IMG/VR virus record: IMGVR_UViG_3300034378_000102
Span: 1 to 25,511 of that record
Strand: one strand, 5' to 3'
From: a virus
DNA: 25,511 nt
Position 1 is the stretch's first letter. The number at the start of each line of letters is the position of its first letter. Shown piece after piece: positions 1 to 6,115 of the stretch. The notes beneath the pieces are model-generated. The model ran no database searches and was not told where the DNA came from. It saw nothing but the letters and a program-made list of their open reading frames with translations. A program made the position numbers and the translations under genes.

Positions 1-40
1 AGGCAAAAGGCATCTATTAGCTTTACGGCAGAGGATCTCA

Positions 41-505
41 ATGCCTCTCCAAGAGCTCACACCCACAAGAATTATCGTGCATCACTCTCTTACGAAAGAC
101 GATGAAATTGTCAGCTGGGGGGCCATACGTAACTATCATAAAAATGTCCTGGGCTGGTTGGATATCGGCTATCACGCGGGGGTCGAGCTCACGACTCGAG
201 GCATCTACGAGGTCCTGTGGGGAAGGCCCTGGGACCTGGTGGGCGCTCATACTCGAGGCGAGAATCACAACGCTCTAGGGATTTGTTTTGTAGGCAATTA
301 CGATCGGGAATCGCCTCCGAGCGAGATGCTGAAGACCGGTGCCAAGCTCCTAAGGTATTGGTGCCGGCTCTTCAATATTCCAGTGGACCGGATCTATGGC
401 CACAGAGACTTTACACGGCTTAAGAGCTGCCCGGGTGAGCATTTCGATCTCGAGATCCTCAGGGGGCTTGTCAGCCTACAGGCGAGAGTAGAACACATTG
501 AATAA
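41..505 (+). CDS. N-acetylmuramoyl-L-alanine amidase (endolysin, Amidase_2/PGRP fold)
   Basis: Phage endolysin that cuts the amide bond between MurNAc and L-alanine in peptidoglycan at the end of infection. The 154-residue protein is a single catalytic domain with no separate wall-binding domain, about the size of T7 lysozyme. Visible zinc ligands are H14 (in IIVHHS), H121 (in YGHRDF) and C130 (in KSCPG). Y44 and K128 sit where T7 lysozyme has its catalytic Tyr and Lys, so the active site looks complete. No signal peptide is seen, so export probably depends on the holin-like proteins encoded next. ATG 41 follows a GAGG site by about six bases. It opens a lysis cassette of closely packed genes. 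Confidence in family is high; the bond specificity is taken from the family. Confidence 0.95.
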   Translation: MPLQELTPTRIIVHHSLTKDDEIVSWGAIRNYHKNVLGWLDIGYHAGVELTTRGIYEVLWGRPWDLVGAHTRGENHNALGICFVGNYDRESPPSEMLKTGAKLLRYWCRLFNIPVDRIYGHRDFTRLKSCPGEHFDLEILRGLVSLQARVEHIE

Positions 506-518
506 GGAGTAGCTAGCT

Positions 519-893
519 ATGAGTGAATCTGCAGGTATGCCAACGACGGCTTACGGTCTGATTTATCTGGTCGTAGGTCTTCTGCTATCCAATATAGGAA
601 TGTGGATCAGGGAGTGGCTCAAGCACCGCAGCTGGAAGCGTAACAACGGAAGCATCGAAACGATCAAGACCCTGGCCACGGAAACCAAAACCGAGGTAGG
701 CAAGACACAGAATAAGGTGGACTGCCTCGATCGGAAAATGGGAAGCGCGAGGGAGGATATCCGAGAAGTGAAGATAGCCGTCAAGGCTCAAACGAGCCAC
801 TGTAAGACCACGGTCGCTCATATCAATACGGCGATAACCGAAAACAGCAAGCAGATCTTCGAGCTCGCCAAGGATAAAGGAGGCAAGGACTGA
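519..893 (+). CDS. Membrane protein with one N-terminal TM helix and coiled coil (holin or spanin candidate)
   Basis: Unrecognised 124-residue protein in the lysis cassette. Residues about 11-31 (YGLIYLVVGLLLSNIGMW) form one membrane helix, followed by a basic stretch (KHRSWKR). The remaining 85 residues are charged and heptad-like, consistent with a coiled coil. One TM followed by a long coiled coil resembles inner-membrane spanins (Rz type) or XhlA-like lysis proteins with reversed topology. No lipobox-containing outer-membrane spanin partner is visible nearby. The start has a GGAG site (AAGGAGTAGCTAGCT before ATG 519). It begins 14 bases after the amidase stop and shares TGATG with the next gene. 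The lysis role is inferred from position and topology only. Confidence 0.7.
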   Translation: MSESAGMPTTAYGLIYLVVGLLLSNIGMWIREWLKHRSWKRNNGSIETIKTLATETKTEVGKTQNKVDCLDRKMGSAREDIREVKIAVKAQTSHCKTTVAHINTAITENSKQIFELAKDKGGKD

Positions 894-1087
894 TGATCAT
901 ATTTGTTTGGGGGACGGGTTTTGGGTTTTTGTTAGGGGCGTTGACCATGGTCCTCCGCTATAAGTGGCTGGTCCGCCGGCAGCAGAAAGCGGAGAACCGG
1001 TATTGGGACCAGGTCGCAAAGGTCATGCGCCGGCAGTGGGAAGAGTTCCTCGTGAGCGTAGTGAGCGGAGGCCGCAGTGTCAGTTAA
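893..1087 (+). CDS. Small single-TM membrane protein of the lysis cassette
   Basis: A 64-residue protein with an N-terminal membrane helix at residues about 2-21 (IIFVWGTGFGFLLGALTMVL). A strongly basic segment (RYKWLVRRQQK) and an amphipathic tail follow. By the positive-inside rule the tail should lie in the cytoplasm. Its ATG overlaps the previous stop (TGATG), with AAAGGAGG just upstream, so it is translationally coupled. Its own end overlaps the next gene by 11 bases. The family is not recognised. It could be a holin, antiholin or lysis regulator; nothing in the sequence decides between these. Confidence 0.6.
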   Translation: MIIFVWGTGFGFLLGALTMVLRYKWLVRRQQKAENRYWDQVAKVMRRQWEEFLVSVVSGGRSVS

Positions 1088-1370
1088 AGACGCCCGGAGA
1101 ATGCTCCGGAGACTCACGCCGAGCAACGTGGCAGCCTTCCTCATCACCTTCGGGTGTGGAGCGCTGGCAGCCATTGTCCAGGTATATGGCCACTTCGAAG
1201 ACCGCCCCGCTGTAGGACGAATAGCCGTTATCCTAGCTTGCCTCGGCTTAGCCGTCCTCCCTCGAATCGTAGGATATCACCGTGAGCGCCGGAAGATAGA
1301 TAAGTGGTTGAATCAAGACCCGTGGACCAGGGATCCAAATCCAGACATCAGCTTGAGTGAGGAGCTATAA
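1077..1370 (+). CDS. Two-TM holin-like membrane protein
   Basis: A 97-residue protein with two predicted membrane helices, roughly residues 17-37 (SNVAAFLITFGCGALAAIV) and 46-62 (VGRIAVILACLGLAVLP). A short polar turn separates them, and a charged C-terminal tail follows (HRERRKIDKW). Two helices, small size and a charged tail next to an endolysin are typical of class II holins, which make lesions in the cytoplasmic membrane that release the endolysin. The start is GTG 1077, inside the previous gene and preceded by GGAGG. No homologous family is recognised with certainty, so holin is the best reading rather than a proven one. Confidence 0.6.
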   Translation: MSVKDARRMLRRLTPSNVAAFLITFGCGALAAIVQVYGHFEDRPAVGRIAVILACLGLAVLPRIVGYHRERRKIDKWLNQDPWTRDPNPDISLSEEL

Positions 1371-1381
1371 GGACAATCCCC

Positions 1382-1492
1382 ATGAGCGACCTAGAAATGA
1401 TGATCTTGATTCAGGGACCGCTCTATCTTCTGATGATCGCGCAGACCGCCGGTCTGTATTGGGACTACAGGGATAAGAAGGAAGAGGACTGA
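1382..1492 (+). CDS. 36-residue membrane microprotein
   Basis: A short ORF beginning MSDLEMMILIQGPLYLLM and ending DYRDKKEED. Residues about 6-26 are hydrophobic enough for one membrane helix, and the tail is charged. It begins 11 bases after the preceding stop, with AAGGA nearby, and its stop overlaps the ATG of the next ORF (TGATG). Location in a run of membrane proteins next to the endolysin supports it as a further lysis-cassette member, for example an antiholin. Evidence is limited to size, spacing and hydrophobicity. Confidence 0.45.
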   Translation: MSDLEMMILIQGPLYLLMIAQTAGLYWDYRDKKEED

Positions 1493-1707
1493 TGCCACGC
1501 CTGTTGAAAAAATCCGGCCGCCGCCTCAAAGGCTCTAAATCCCCTATACACTATAGAAGAAGAAAAAGAGCTAGGGATCAGCGTCCCGGGTGTTGCTCGC
1601 AATCCCACTCCACGAGCGTACACCCGGGAATAAACCTTAAAACACAAGTGCCTCCCAAGCTCTCTCCTCTTCTTCCCCTCCTCCCTCCTCTCTCTCAAAA
1701 GGAATAA
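1492..1707 (+). CDS. Doubtful basic ORF over a structured non-coding region
   Basis: This 71-residue ORF starts in TGATG overlap with the microprotein before it. It encodes a very basic, low-complexity product (KKSGRRLKGSK near the N terminus, LSPLLPLLPPLSQ near the C terminus). The C-terminal Leu/Pro run is simply the translation of a 37-base pyrimidine tract, and the middle covers a strong hairpin. Both suggest the DNA was shaped by something other than protein coding. I keep the ORF because of its coupled start, but think it more likely that the stretch is a packaging or regulatory region ahead of the small terminase gene. Confidence 0.2.
   Translation: MPRLLKKSGRRLKGSKSPIHYRRRKRARDQRPGCCSQSHSTSVHPGINLKTQVPPKLSPLLPLLPPLSQKE
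1584..1629. repeat. Strong inverted repeat (10 bp + 5 bp hairpin)
   Basis: TCCCGGGTGT (1584-1593) is the exact reverse complement of ACACCCGGGA (1620-1629). Inside, GCTCG (1595-1599) pairs with CGAGC (1613-1617), leaving a small internal loop (T1594 against G1618 T1619) and a 13-base apical loop. It lies between the lysis cassette and the small terminase gene. No T-run follows, so it is not a textbook intrinsic terminator. A DNA site for terminase binding or a cos/pac element is possible from its position; this is inference. Confidence 0.75.
1660..1696. other. 37-base uninterrupted pyrimidine tract
   Basis: From 1660 to 1696 the + strand contains only C and T, directly before the ribosome site (AAAAGGAAT) and ATG of the small terminase gene. 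Mirror-like homopurine/homopyrimidine tracts can adopt triplex (H-DNA) form. In phages, packaging initiation sites often lie just ahead of or within the small terminase gene. The tract is directly visible; a packaging role is inference. Confidence 0.6.
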
Positions 1708-1712
1708 CGGTC

Positions 1713-2306
1713 ATGAGCAAGGATCAAACGGCTACGCCACAGACTAAGGACGAGAAGCTCAACAGGATCATCTCCCAGGAACTGAATGACGATGAAAAAG
1801 AAACAGCAGTCGAAACCTTCGACAAAATGCACACACAAAGAAATGAACTCAAAGACGTCCGTAAAGAATTCTTCAGAGAACTCGGTCGTAAATCTCAACT
1901 CTCACCTAAACGAGGACAAGTAAGAAAATATAACGAGCAATTCGTCACCATAGTCAAAGCCTTAGCTGCATTAGGATTACCTGAAGACAATATGGCTCAC
2001 TTATTTGAAGTAAATCCACGTACATTCCAGAGATGGAAAAAGGCGCATCCGTCTTTCGCCATGAAAATAAAAGAGGGGAGGGCACTGAGGAACTCGATGC
2101 TCCTCCAAGGAATGATCAAGAGCGTTAAGGATGGGAGCTATGCTGTACAAATATTCCTGGCCAAGAACTGGCTGGGAATGACGGACAAGGTAGAGGAGAC
2201 ACACAAGGGAGGAATGACGATCACTTATAAGAGCAGGATCCCCAGGGAGAAAAACCTGCCTGATGTAGACCCTGAGAGTGTGAAAAAGCCTGGGCCGAGG
2301 AGATAA
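1713..2306 (+). CDS. Terminase small subunit (DNA-recognition subunit)
   Basis: A 197-residue protein that should recognise the packaging site and load the large subunit onto genome concatemers. Residues 1-70 are polar and helical. Residues about 74-112 form a helix-turn-helix (VKALAALGLPEDNMAHLFEV then NPRTFQRWKKAHPSF), as in terminase small subunits that carry an HTH before an oligomerisation core. Residues 144-156 (AVQIFLAKNWLGM) match the alanine/leucine-rich segment that ends with an aromatic-Leu-Gly-Met pattern common in this group. The basic tail (KKPGPRR) could contact DNA or the large subunit. A good ribosome site (AAAAGGAAT) precedes the ATG. The large subunit gene is unusually far away, about 2 kb downstream. 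The HTH and context are convincing, but exact family assignment would need a profile search. Confidence 0.8.
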   Translation: MSKDQTATPQTKDEKLNRIISQELNDDEKETAVETFDKMHTQRNELKDVRKEFFRELGRKSQLSPKRGQVRKYNEQFVTIVKALAALGLPEDNMAHLFEVNPRTFQRWKKAHPSFAMKIKEGRALRNSMLLQGMIKSVKDGSYAVQIFLAKNWLGMTDKVEETHKGGMTITYKSRIPREKNLPDVDPESVKKPGPRR

Positions 2307-2358
2307 GATTGTGTCGCATAACTGGTATTATGTCAACTTTTTTATAAGTTAAGTTATT

Positions 2359-2643
2359 ATGAATAAACAACTTAAGAAAATCGGTTGTAAAAATAGTGGA
2401 TCCCCAGGGGTAAATTCATCTGTCTTCCAGGAAGAGAGGAGAGGGAGAAAAACTTCCCGCAGCTCTCCCTCAATCCTCCAGGGATTCTCAGGTATTTTGA
2501 ATCAAGATGGAGGAGCACAAGGAATCTGCAGCAATAAATTTCTGCGATCGATCAAGACACTTCCTCGAAGAGAAATTATTTTTATTCAAGATAAACTTGA
2601 GAAATTATTTTTTGTAAAAAACTCTGAAGGGGGATACGGGTGA
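2359..2643 (+). CDS. Weak 94-residue ORF, probably not coding
   Basis: An open frame with ATG at 2359 but no Shine-Dalgarno site in the 20 bases before it. The ATG lies in the loop of a 7-bp hairpin (2349-2375). The product starts MNKQLKKIGCKNSGSPG and is Ser/Gly/Arg-rich in the middle. It shows no recognisable domain, membrane segment or regular secondary-structure pattern. It is listed because it is the only long frame in this gap. I consider a non-coding explanation more likely. Confidence 0.15.
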   Translation: MNKQLKKIGCKNSGSPGVNSSVFQEERRGRKTSRSSPSILQGFSGILNQDGGAQGICSNKFLRSIKTLPRREIIFIQDKLEKLFFVKNSEGGYG

Positions 2644-2681
2644 ATTTCTGTTTTTTTTATTTTGTCATCTCCGTATCGCTC

Positions 2682-2727
2682 AGTAGGCATACCACAAAAA
2701 ACAGATGTATGTCTACTAATTTAGTAG
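2682..2727 (+). promoter_or_regulatory. Two mutually exclusive hairpins (possible attenuator or operator)
   Basis: AGTAGGCATAC (2682-2692) can pair with GTATGTCTACT (2707-2717) over 11 bp with one G-U pair. The right arm overlaps a perfect palindrome, CTACTAA-T-TTAGTAG (2713-2727). Only one of the two structures can form at a time, as in attenuators and riboswitch expression platforms. The palindrome could instead be a DNA-protein operator. It lies about 140 bases before the next gene. The base pairing is visible; function is inference. Confidence 0.5.
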
Positions 2728-2862
2728 GGTTTATTTATACATAATGAAATATATTAGAGTAGAGAGGTGGAGGTCGTTGAATTTTGGAGTGGAGATAGGT
2801 TTGTTTTTCTTTAGTATCTATTTTTTATTATGGGGTATTAGGTTTGGTATAGATTTGGAGGA

Positions 2863-3081
2863 ATGATGGAAGGGAGTGATCCACTGGTATTTAGTGAGCC
2901 TGAGCTCTTGGCTTATTTGGAGCAGTGTCCTGGTGGGACGGTGTGGGAAGTGGAGATGAGGATGTTTTTGCGGTTGATGGTTGCGATGTGTTTTCATCCC
3001 GGGTTGAGTGCTTATGAATTGCGGAGTTATTTGAAGTTGAAGGGGTATGATTATGACGAAGAGCGAAAAGCTGTTGGATAA
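2863..3081 (+). CDS. Hypothetical small acidic protein
   Basis: A 72-residue protein of unknown family, predicted mostly helical, with an acidic N terminus (MMEGSDPLVFSEPELLAYLEQ) and a Met-rich helix (MRMFLRLMVAMCF). GGAGG at 2857-2861 is very close to ATG 2863 and four bases from ATG 2866, so the second Met may be used. The region is strikingly G/T-rich and C-poor, unlike the terminase genes on either side. The 3' end overlaps the start of the next gene by 29 bases, which supports both being translated. No function can be assigned. Confidence 0.6.
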   Translation: MMEGSDPLVFSEPELLAYLEQCPGGTVWEVEMRMFLRLMVAMCFHPGLSAYELRSYLKLKGYDYDEERKAVG

Positions 3082-3400
3082 AATAGCTGATCAGGTGATT
3101 GACTTGGGGGAGGAGAGGGCTGATCTCAAGGCAAGGCTGAGGAGGGTTGAGAGCGCGGCTGATCGTGTGGTATTGCGTGCGAAGCTGGTGGCGTTGAATG
3201 CTGAGATCGGGACGGCGACCGAAAAATTTTCGGCTGTCAGGGCTGGGAAACCGAAATTAGGTCGCCCCCCAAAAAAATTGGAGAGCGAGGCGAGGATTCC
3301 GGACGCGGTTGCGGACCTCGATCCGCCCGGGATGCGGGATGACGAGGAGCTGGAAAAACAGTCGCCGGCGACCACTTTGGAAACGGGGGAGGGAGAATGA
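3053..3400 (+). CDS. Coiled-coil protein with AT-hook-like motif
   Basis: A 115-residue protein. Residues about 4-58 are charged and heptad-like (KLLDKIADQVIDLGEERADL onward), consistent with a coiled coil. Residues 70-75, GRPPKK, resemble an AT-hook minor-groove binding core. The C terminus is acidic. I prefer ATG 3053 over ATG 3047 because AAGGGG (3040-3045) lies seven bases before it. It overlaps the previous gene and shares ATGA with the next one. A DNA-associated role is suggested only by the motif, and lies between the small and large terminase genes. Confidence 0.6.
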   Translation: MTKSEKLLDKIADQVIDLGEERADLKARLRRVESAADRVVLRAKLVALNAEIGTATEKFSAVRAGKPKLGRPPKKLESEARIPDAVADLDPPGMRDDEELEKQSPATTLETGEGE

Positions 3401-3594
3401 GTGCGTGCAGAAATTGCGGGAGAAGAGTTCGGGCGGCGAACCGTAAACGAGTATATTCCGGCACCCGGCACCGGCCACGGAAATTTTGGGTGCACAGGAT
3501 CTGCCCGCTAGATGATCTTGTAGCGGCAGTCGGTCGCGCCGTGAAGAGCCACTTTGAAGACAGGCTCAGGGCCCTGGAGGAAAAATATGGCTAG
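3397..3594 (+). CDS. Small basic protein with possible zinc-binding cysteines
   Basis: A 65-residue protein. C4 and C7 (CRNC) plus H33 and C36 (HRIC) could form a zinc-binding knuckle, with an Arg/Lys-rich linker between them (RRVRAANRKR) suitable for nucleic acid contact. The C-terminal 25 residues form an amphipathic helix. The ATG lies in the previous stop (ATGA), with GGGAGGGAGA as ribosome site, so translation is coupled. The family is not recognised. Confidence 0.6.
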   Translation: MSACRNCGRRVRAANRKRVYSGTRHRPRKFWVHRICPLDDLVAAVGRAVKSHFEDRLRALEEKYG

Positions 3595-3691
3595 AGTCAT
3601 AAACGTAGAAAAATGTAATATCTCTTGCCCCTATTTTTTTATCGCCGGGCGCTTTCCTAAGAAGGTTGTTCGCTGTCATCATCCGGTCTGA
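3587..3691 (+). CDS. 34-residue cysteine/histidine microprotein
   Basis: A short ORF with an excellent ribosome site (GGAGG at 3576-3580, six-base spacing to ATG 3587), overlapping the previous gene by eight bases. The product begins MARVINVEKCNISCPYFF and ends VVRCHHPV. Cys10, Cys14, Cys30 and the His-His pair look like a minimal zinc knuckle. Many phages encode similarly tiny CxxxC...CHH proteins, but no function is known to me. The strong ribosome site is the main support. Confidence 0.55.
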   Translation: MARVINVEKCNISCPYFFIAGRFPKKVVRCHHPV

Positions 3692-3732
3692 TGTGGAGAA
3701 AGTCATCAACTATTTGAAAGAGGAGAAGAAAC

Positions 3733-3918
3733 ATGATCCGCATAAACCTTGACGGCGTGTCTTCGAATGCTTTCAGCCGGATAGAAGCCAAGATGATGAT
3801 AGCCGGAAGGCTCGAGTCCCTCGGTTATTTCGATAATCCCTGGCAGATGAACGTGGGAGTGCCGCGCTGCCCCTATGTCCAGAAACAAATCGAGAGGCGA
3901 ATGGGAGGCAAATGCTGA
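3733..3918 (+). CDS. Hypothetical protein, 61 residues
   Basis: A short protein, MIRINLDGVSSNAFSRIEAK at the start and CPYVQKQIERRMGGKC at the end, with a GAGGAGAAGAAAC ribosome site. The sequence looks like an alpha/beta fold with a basic terminal helix. No domain is recognised. Its last seven bases overlap the first possible start of the next gene. It belongs to the run of small genes between the two terminase genes. Confidence 0.5.
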   Translation: MIRINLDGVSSNAFSRIEAKMMIAGRLESLGYFDNPWQMNVGVPRCPYVQKQIERRMGGKC

Positions 3919-4325
3919 TGGCCAGTGACAATCACAAAGAATATAACTGCGGCACGCGCTGCGGACTCTGCTGCATCGTCGTGAGCTCGGTGCGCCTGGC
4001 CAAGTGGGAACACGAGTTGGGCATTTACGATGTCGTCCTCGTGCCTAAATCCAGGACGGGGGACCGGCATAGGGATTGGAGCCGATATGTGCTGCGGCAG
4101 AAAGTGATCGAGCTTCCTCCCCACGGTAAGATCCTCGCTTGCGTGTATTTCGATCCCGAATCAAAAAGCTGTGAGATCTATGAACGGCGACCGGAGGTCT
4201 GCAGAACATTCAACTGCGAGAGGAGTCGGCACTGGCTGAAGATGGAAGAGGAGGAACTCATCAAAAATAAACAGGGCTGGGCCGAAGACCATATGGAGGA
4301 GCTGAGTGGAAGTCCCGCGGTCTGA
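3918..4325 (+). CDS. YkgJ-type cysteine cluster protein
   Basis: A 135-residue protein with two groups of four cysteines: C11, C15, C18 and C19 (CGTRCGLCC), then C75, C85, C95 and C100 (CVYFD... CEIYERRPEVCRTFNC). This layout, including the YERRPxxCRxF signature, matches the YkgJ/UPF0153 zinc- or iron-binding family. Members are widespread in bacteria and occasionally carried by phages; the biochemical role is not established. ATG 3918 overlaps the previous stop (TGATG) and lies nine bases after GGGAGG; ATG 3912 is an alternative two codons upstream. The end overlaps the large terminase start by 20 bases. Confidence 0.8.
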   Translation: MASDNHKEYNCGTRCGLCCIVVSSVRLAKWEHELGIYDVVLVPKSRTGDRHRDWSRYVLRQKVIELPPHGKILACVYFDPESKSCEIYERRPEVCRTFNCERSRHWLKMEEEELIKNKQGWAEDHMEELSGSPAV

Positions 4326-5805
4326 AGTCGAGAGCATCGATCCCACGGGTAAACAGGCCCTGGCGTTCGAAGCCCCTGAGCGCTTTATCCTCTACGGGGG
4401 TGCTATGGGCGGCGGGAAAACAACCTGGCTCTGCGCGTATGCCGTGGATCTCAGCATGCGGTATTCGGATAACATTGGATTTCTCTGCCGGCACGAACTC
4501 CGGAGTTTCCGGCGATCGACGATGCTCACGCTGCAGGAGTGCTTGCCCCTAGAGCTCATCGCTCAGCATCACAAAACGGAAAACTTCATCCGCTTTAAAA
4601 ATGGGTCACTGCTCTTCTACGGCGGCCTGGGTGATGACACGCGGGCTATTGACCGATTGAAGAGCATGGAGCTGGGATGGTTTGGGATCGACCAGGCTGA
4701 AGAGACGAGCGAGAAATTCTTCTTCATGCTGGCATCGAGGCTGCGACACCGGACGGCCAAGGGCCTCCGGTATAAAGGGCTGCTGACGGCAAATCCCGAG
4801 CCCAACTGGATCAAAACGAGGTTCATCGATCAGAAGCTGCCGAATCATACTTTCATTCCGGCGCGTCCATCTGATAACCCCCATCTGCCGGCGGACTACG
4901 AAGAGAATTTAAAGCAAATGAACCTGCCTCCGGAGCTCCTCCGGGCATGGCTCGAGGGGGACTGGAACGCCATCGCCAGCATCAAAAATATCTTTCCCCA
5001 TGAGCAAGTCCTGGATGCCATGAGCCGGACGGTCCACACCAAGGAGAGCGATGAAGAGGAATACGGTGTGGATGTGGCCGAGTACGGGGGAGATGAAACA
5101 ATAATCGCAAAGAAAAAAGGATGGAGCTTCTCCCTCCCAGGGATCTACAGCCATCAGGATCCCATGGAGAGCGTGGGAGACGTCATCCGCATCGTGAATT
5201 ACGATAAAACAAAACCGATCAAGGTAGACGCTATCGGTCCCGGGAACGGCGTTTATTTCAGGCTAAAAGAGCTGGGCTTCAACGCCTACCCCATAAAAGG
5301 CAGCGAGCGGCCGAGCGACGAGTACCTCGAACGCTATAAAAACAAAAAGACAGAGCTCCATTTTCACCTGGCGAAGCTCCTGCCGTATATCGACCTGCCC
5401 GCAGACGACGTCCTGCGGTCACAGATGCAGAGCATCCGCTATCGTACACTGAGTAATGGGATTATAGCCGTGGAGTCGAAAGAGGAGCTGCGACGCCGCG
5501 GCTTACCATCACCCGATCGCATGGAAGCCTGTGTGTATGCCGCAGCTGAGGTCGAAGAGGAGACGGATGGCGAGGTCTACCACACGGGCATAGCGAGAGA
5601 CGAGAAAGAAGCCCAGGAGAAAAAAGAACAGAGGGAGAGAAAGCGGCGACCATATTTATCCGCAGAGCAGGAGGACCGCGTAGAAATCGAAGAGGAGATC
5701 GCGAGGGTGACACGCGGCCAGAAACCCGGGAAGCGTCTGCCGCTGTTCATTGGGGAGAAAGGCGATGAAGAAGACGAAGGTAAAGTCTACTACGGCAACG
5801 AGTAA
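4306..5805 (+). CDS. terL: Terminase large subunit (packaging ATPase and nuclease)
   Basis: The motor that cuts concatemeric phage DNA and drives it through the portal. The N-terminal ATPase shows Walker A at residues 31-39 (GGAMGGGKT) and a Walker B region at 123-133 (LGWFGIDQAEE), in which D129 is followed by Q rather than the usual E. A coupling motif (LLTANPEPNW) follows. The C-terminal RNase H-like nuclease begins at VDVAEYGGDET, continues through VDAIGPGNGV and ends at SPDRMEACVYA. The start is GTG 4306 with GGAGG six bases upstream. The last 57 residues (443-499) are a charged tail beyond the nuclease core; its sequence recurs in the next ORF (see duplication). Length is about normal for the family. 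Confidence 0.95.
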   Translation: MEVPRSEVESIDPTGKQALAFEAPERFILYGGAMGGGKTTWLCAYAVDLSMRYSDNIGFLCRHELRSFRRSTMLTLQECLPLELIAQHHKTENFIRFKNGSLLFYGGLGDDTRAIDRLKSMELGWFGIDQAEETSEKFFFMLASRLRHRTAKGLRYKGLLTANPEPNWIKTRFIDQKLPNHTFIPARPSDNPHLPADYEENLKQMNLPPELLRAWLEGDWNAIASIKNIFPHEQVLDAMSRTVHTKESDEEEYGVDVAEYGGDETIIAKKKGWSFSLPGIYSHQDPMESVGDVIRIVNYDKTKPIKVDAIGPGNGVYFRLKELGFNAYPIKGSERPSDEYLERYKNKKTELHFHLAKLLPYIDLPADDVLRSQMQSIRYRTLSNGIIAVESKEELRRRGLPSPDRMEACVYAAAEVEEETDGEVYHTGIARDEKEAQEKKEQRERKRRPYLSAEQEDRVEIEEEIARVTRGQKPGKRLPLFIGEKGDEEDEGKVYYGNE

Positions 5806-6115
5806 ATCGAGATCTCGTCCCGCAAAGTCAGGGGACGGAGACAGGGGCGAGGTCTTTTTTCTAAGTACGAGCAAAGGGCTATTCCCGGCCACGATCCTGA
5901 AGGCGGCCGAAACCCCCTCGAGAGCGGCTTCGAAGCAGTTGAAGCAGCAAGCCAGATGGCTGTCGGACCAGGGCCTGGTACAGCATCCGTATGACGTGAG
6001 CGGGATGCTCTACCTCATGGACAATTCCAGCTACCTCGATGCGTGTGTCCGGCAGATCGCCCAGGACGTCGTTGGTCAGGGATGGAAGATCAAAGCCAAG
6101 GCGAACGTGGCGAAG
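5632..6115 (+). repeat. Terminase tail/portal head duplication, copy 1
   Basis: Copy 1 covers the code for the terminase C-terminal tail (443-499) and a portal-like N-terminal segment. Copy 2 follows immediately. The best nucleotide match is around 6047-6085 against 6486-6524, offset 439 bases. Boundaries are approximate because they were set from protein alignment by eye. Confidence 0.85.

Larger units (their letters stand above)
2307..2862. other. AT-rich intergenic region with hairpins and strand-skew switch
   Basis: 556 bases with no strong gene. It holds a 7-bp hairpin (TTAAGTT 2349-2355 / AACTTAA 2369-2375), an 8-bp hairpin (GAGGGAGA 2441-2448 / TCTCCCTC 2464-2471), a T8 run near 2651 and the alternative hairpins at 2682-2727. 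After about 2755 the + strand is almost free of C. No confident promoter is seen; several AT-rich hexamers resemble -10 boxes but lack matching -35 boxes. It could hold an origin, a packaging site or leader regulation for the downstream small genes. Confidence 0.6.

Noticed and set aside
1-40. End of an upstream gene
   Set aside because: A stop (TAG at 18-20) occurs in one frame, but too little sequence is present to judge.
38-268. Minus-strand open frames (here and throughout, for example 7761-8087, 20422-21270)
   Set aside because: All lie opposite well-supported + strand genes, lack ribosome sites and domain patterns, and are explained as shadow frames.
217-423. Alternative + strand frame inside the amidase gene
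   Set aside because: Wholly within a gene with all catalytic residues; no ribosome site or domain.
1584-1629. Intrinsic terminator at the end of the lysis cassette
   Set aside because: The stem is strong, but the following bases are purine/A-rich with no T-run.
2641-2862. Promoters in the AT-rich gap
   Set aside because: Several TATAAT-like strings occur, as expected in AT-rich DNA, but none has a matching -35 box at 16-18 bases.
3693-3752. 19-residue GTG-initiated frame just after the 34-residue microprotein
   Set aside because: It overlaps the start of the next gene and has no clear ribosome site or feature; too short to support.
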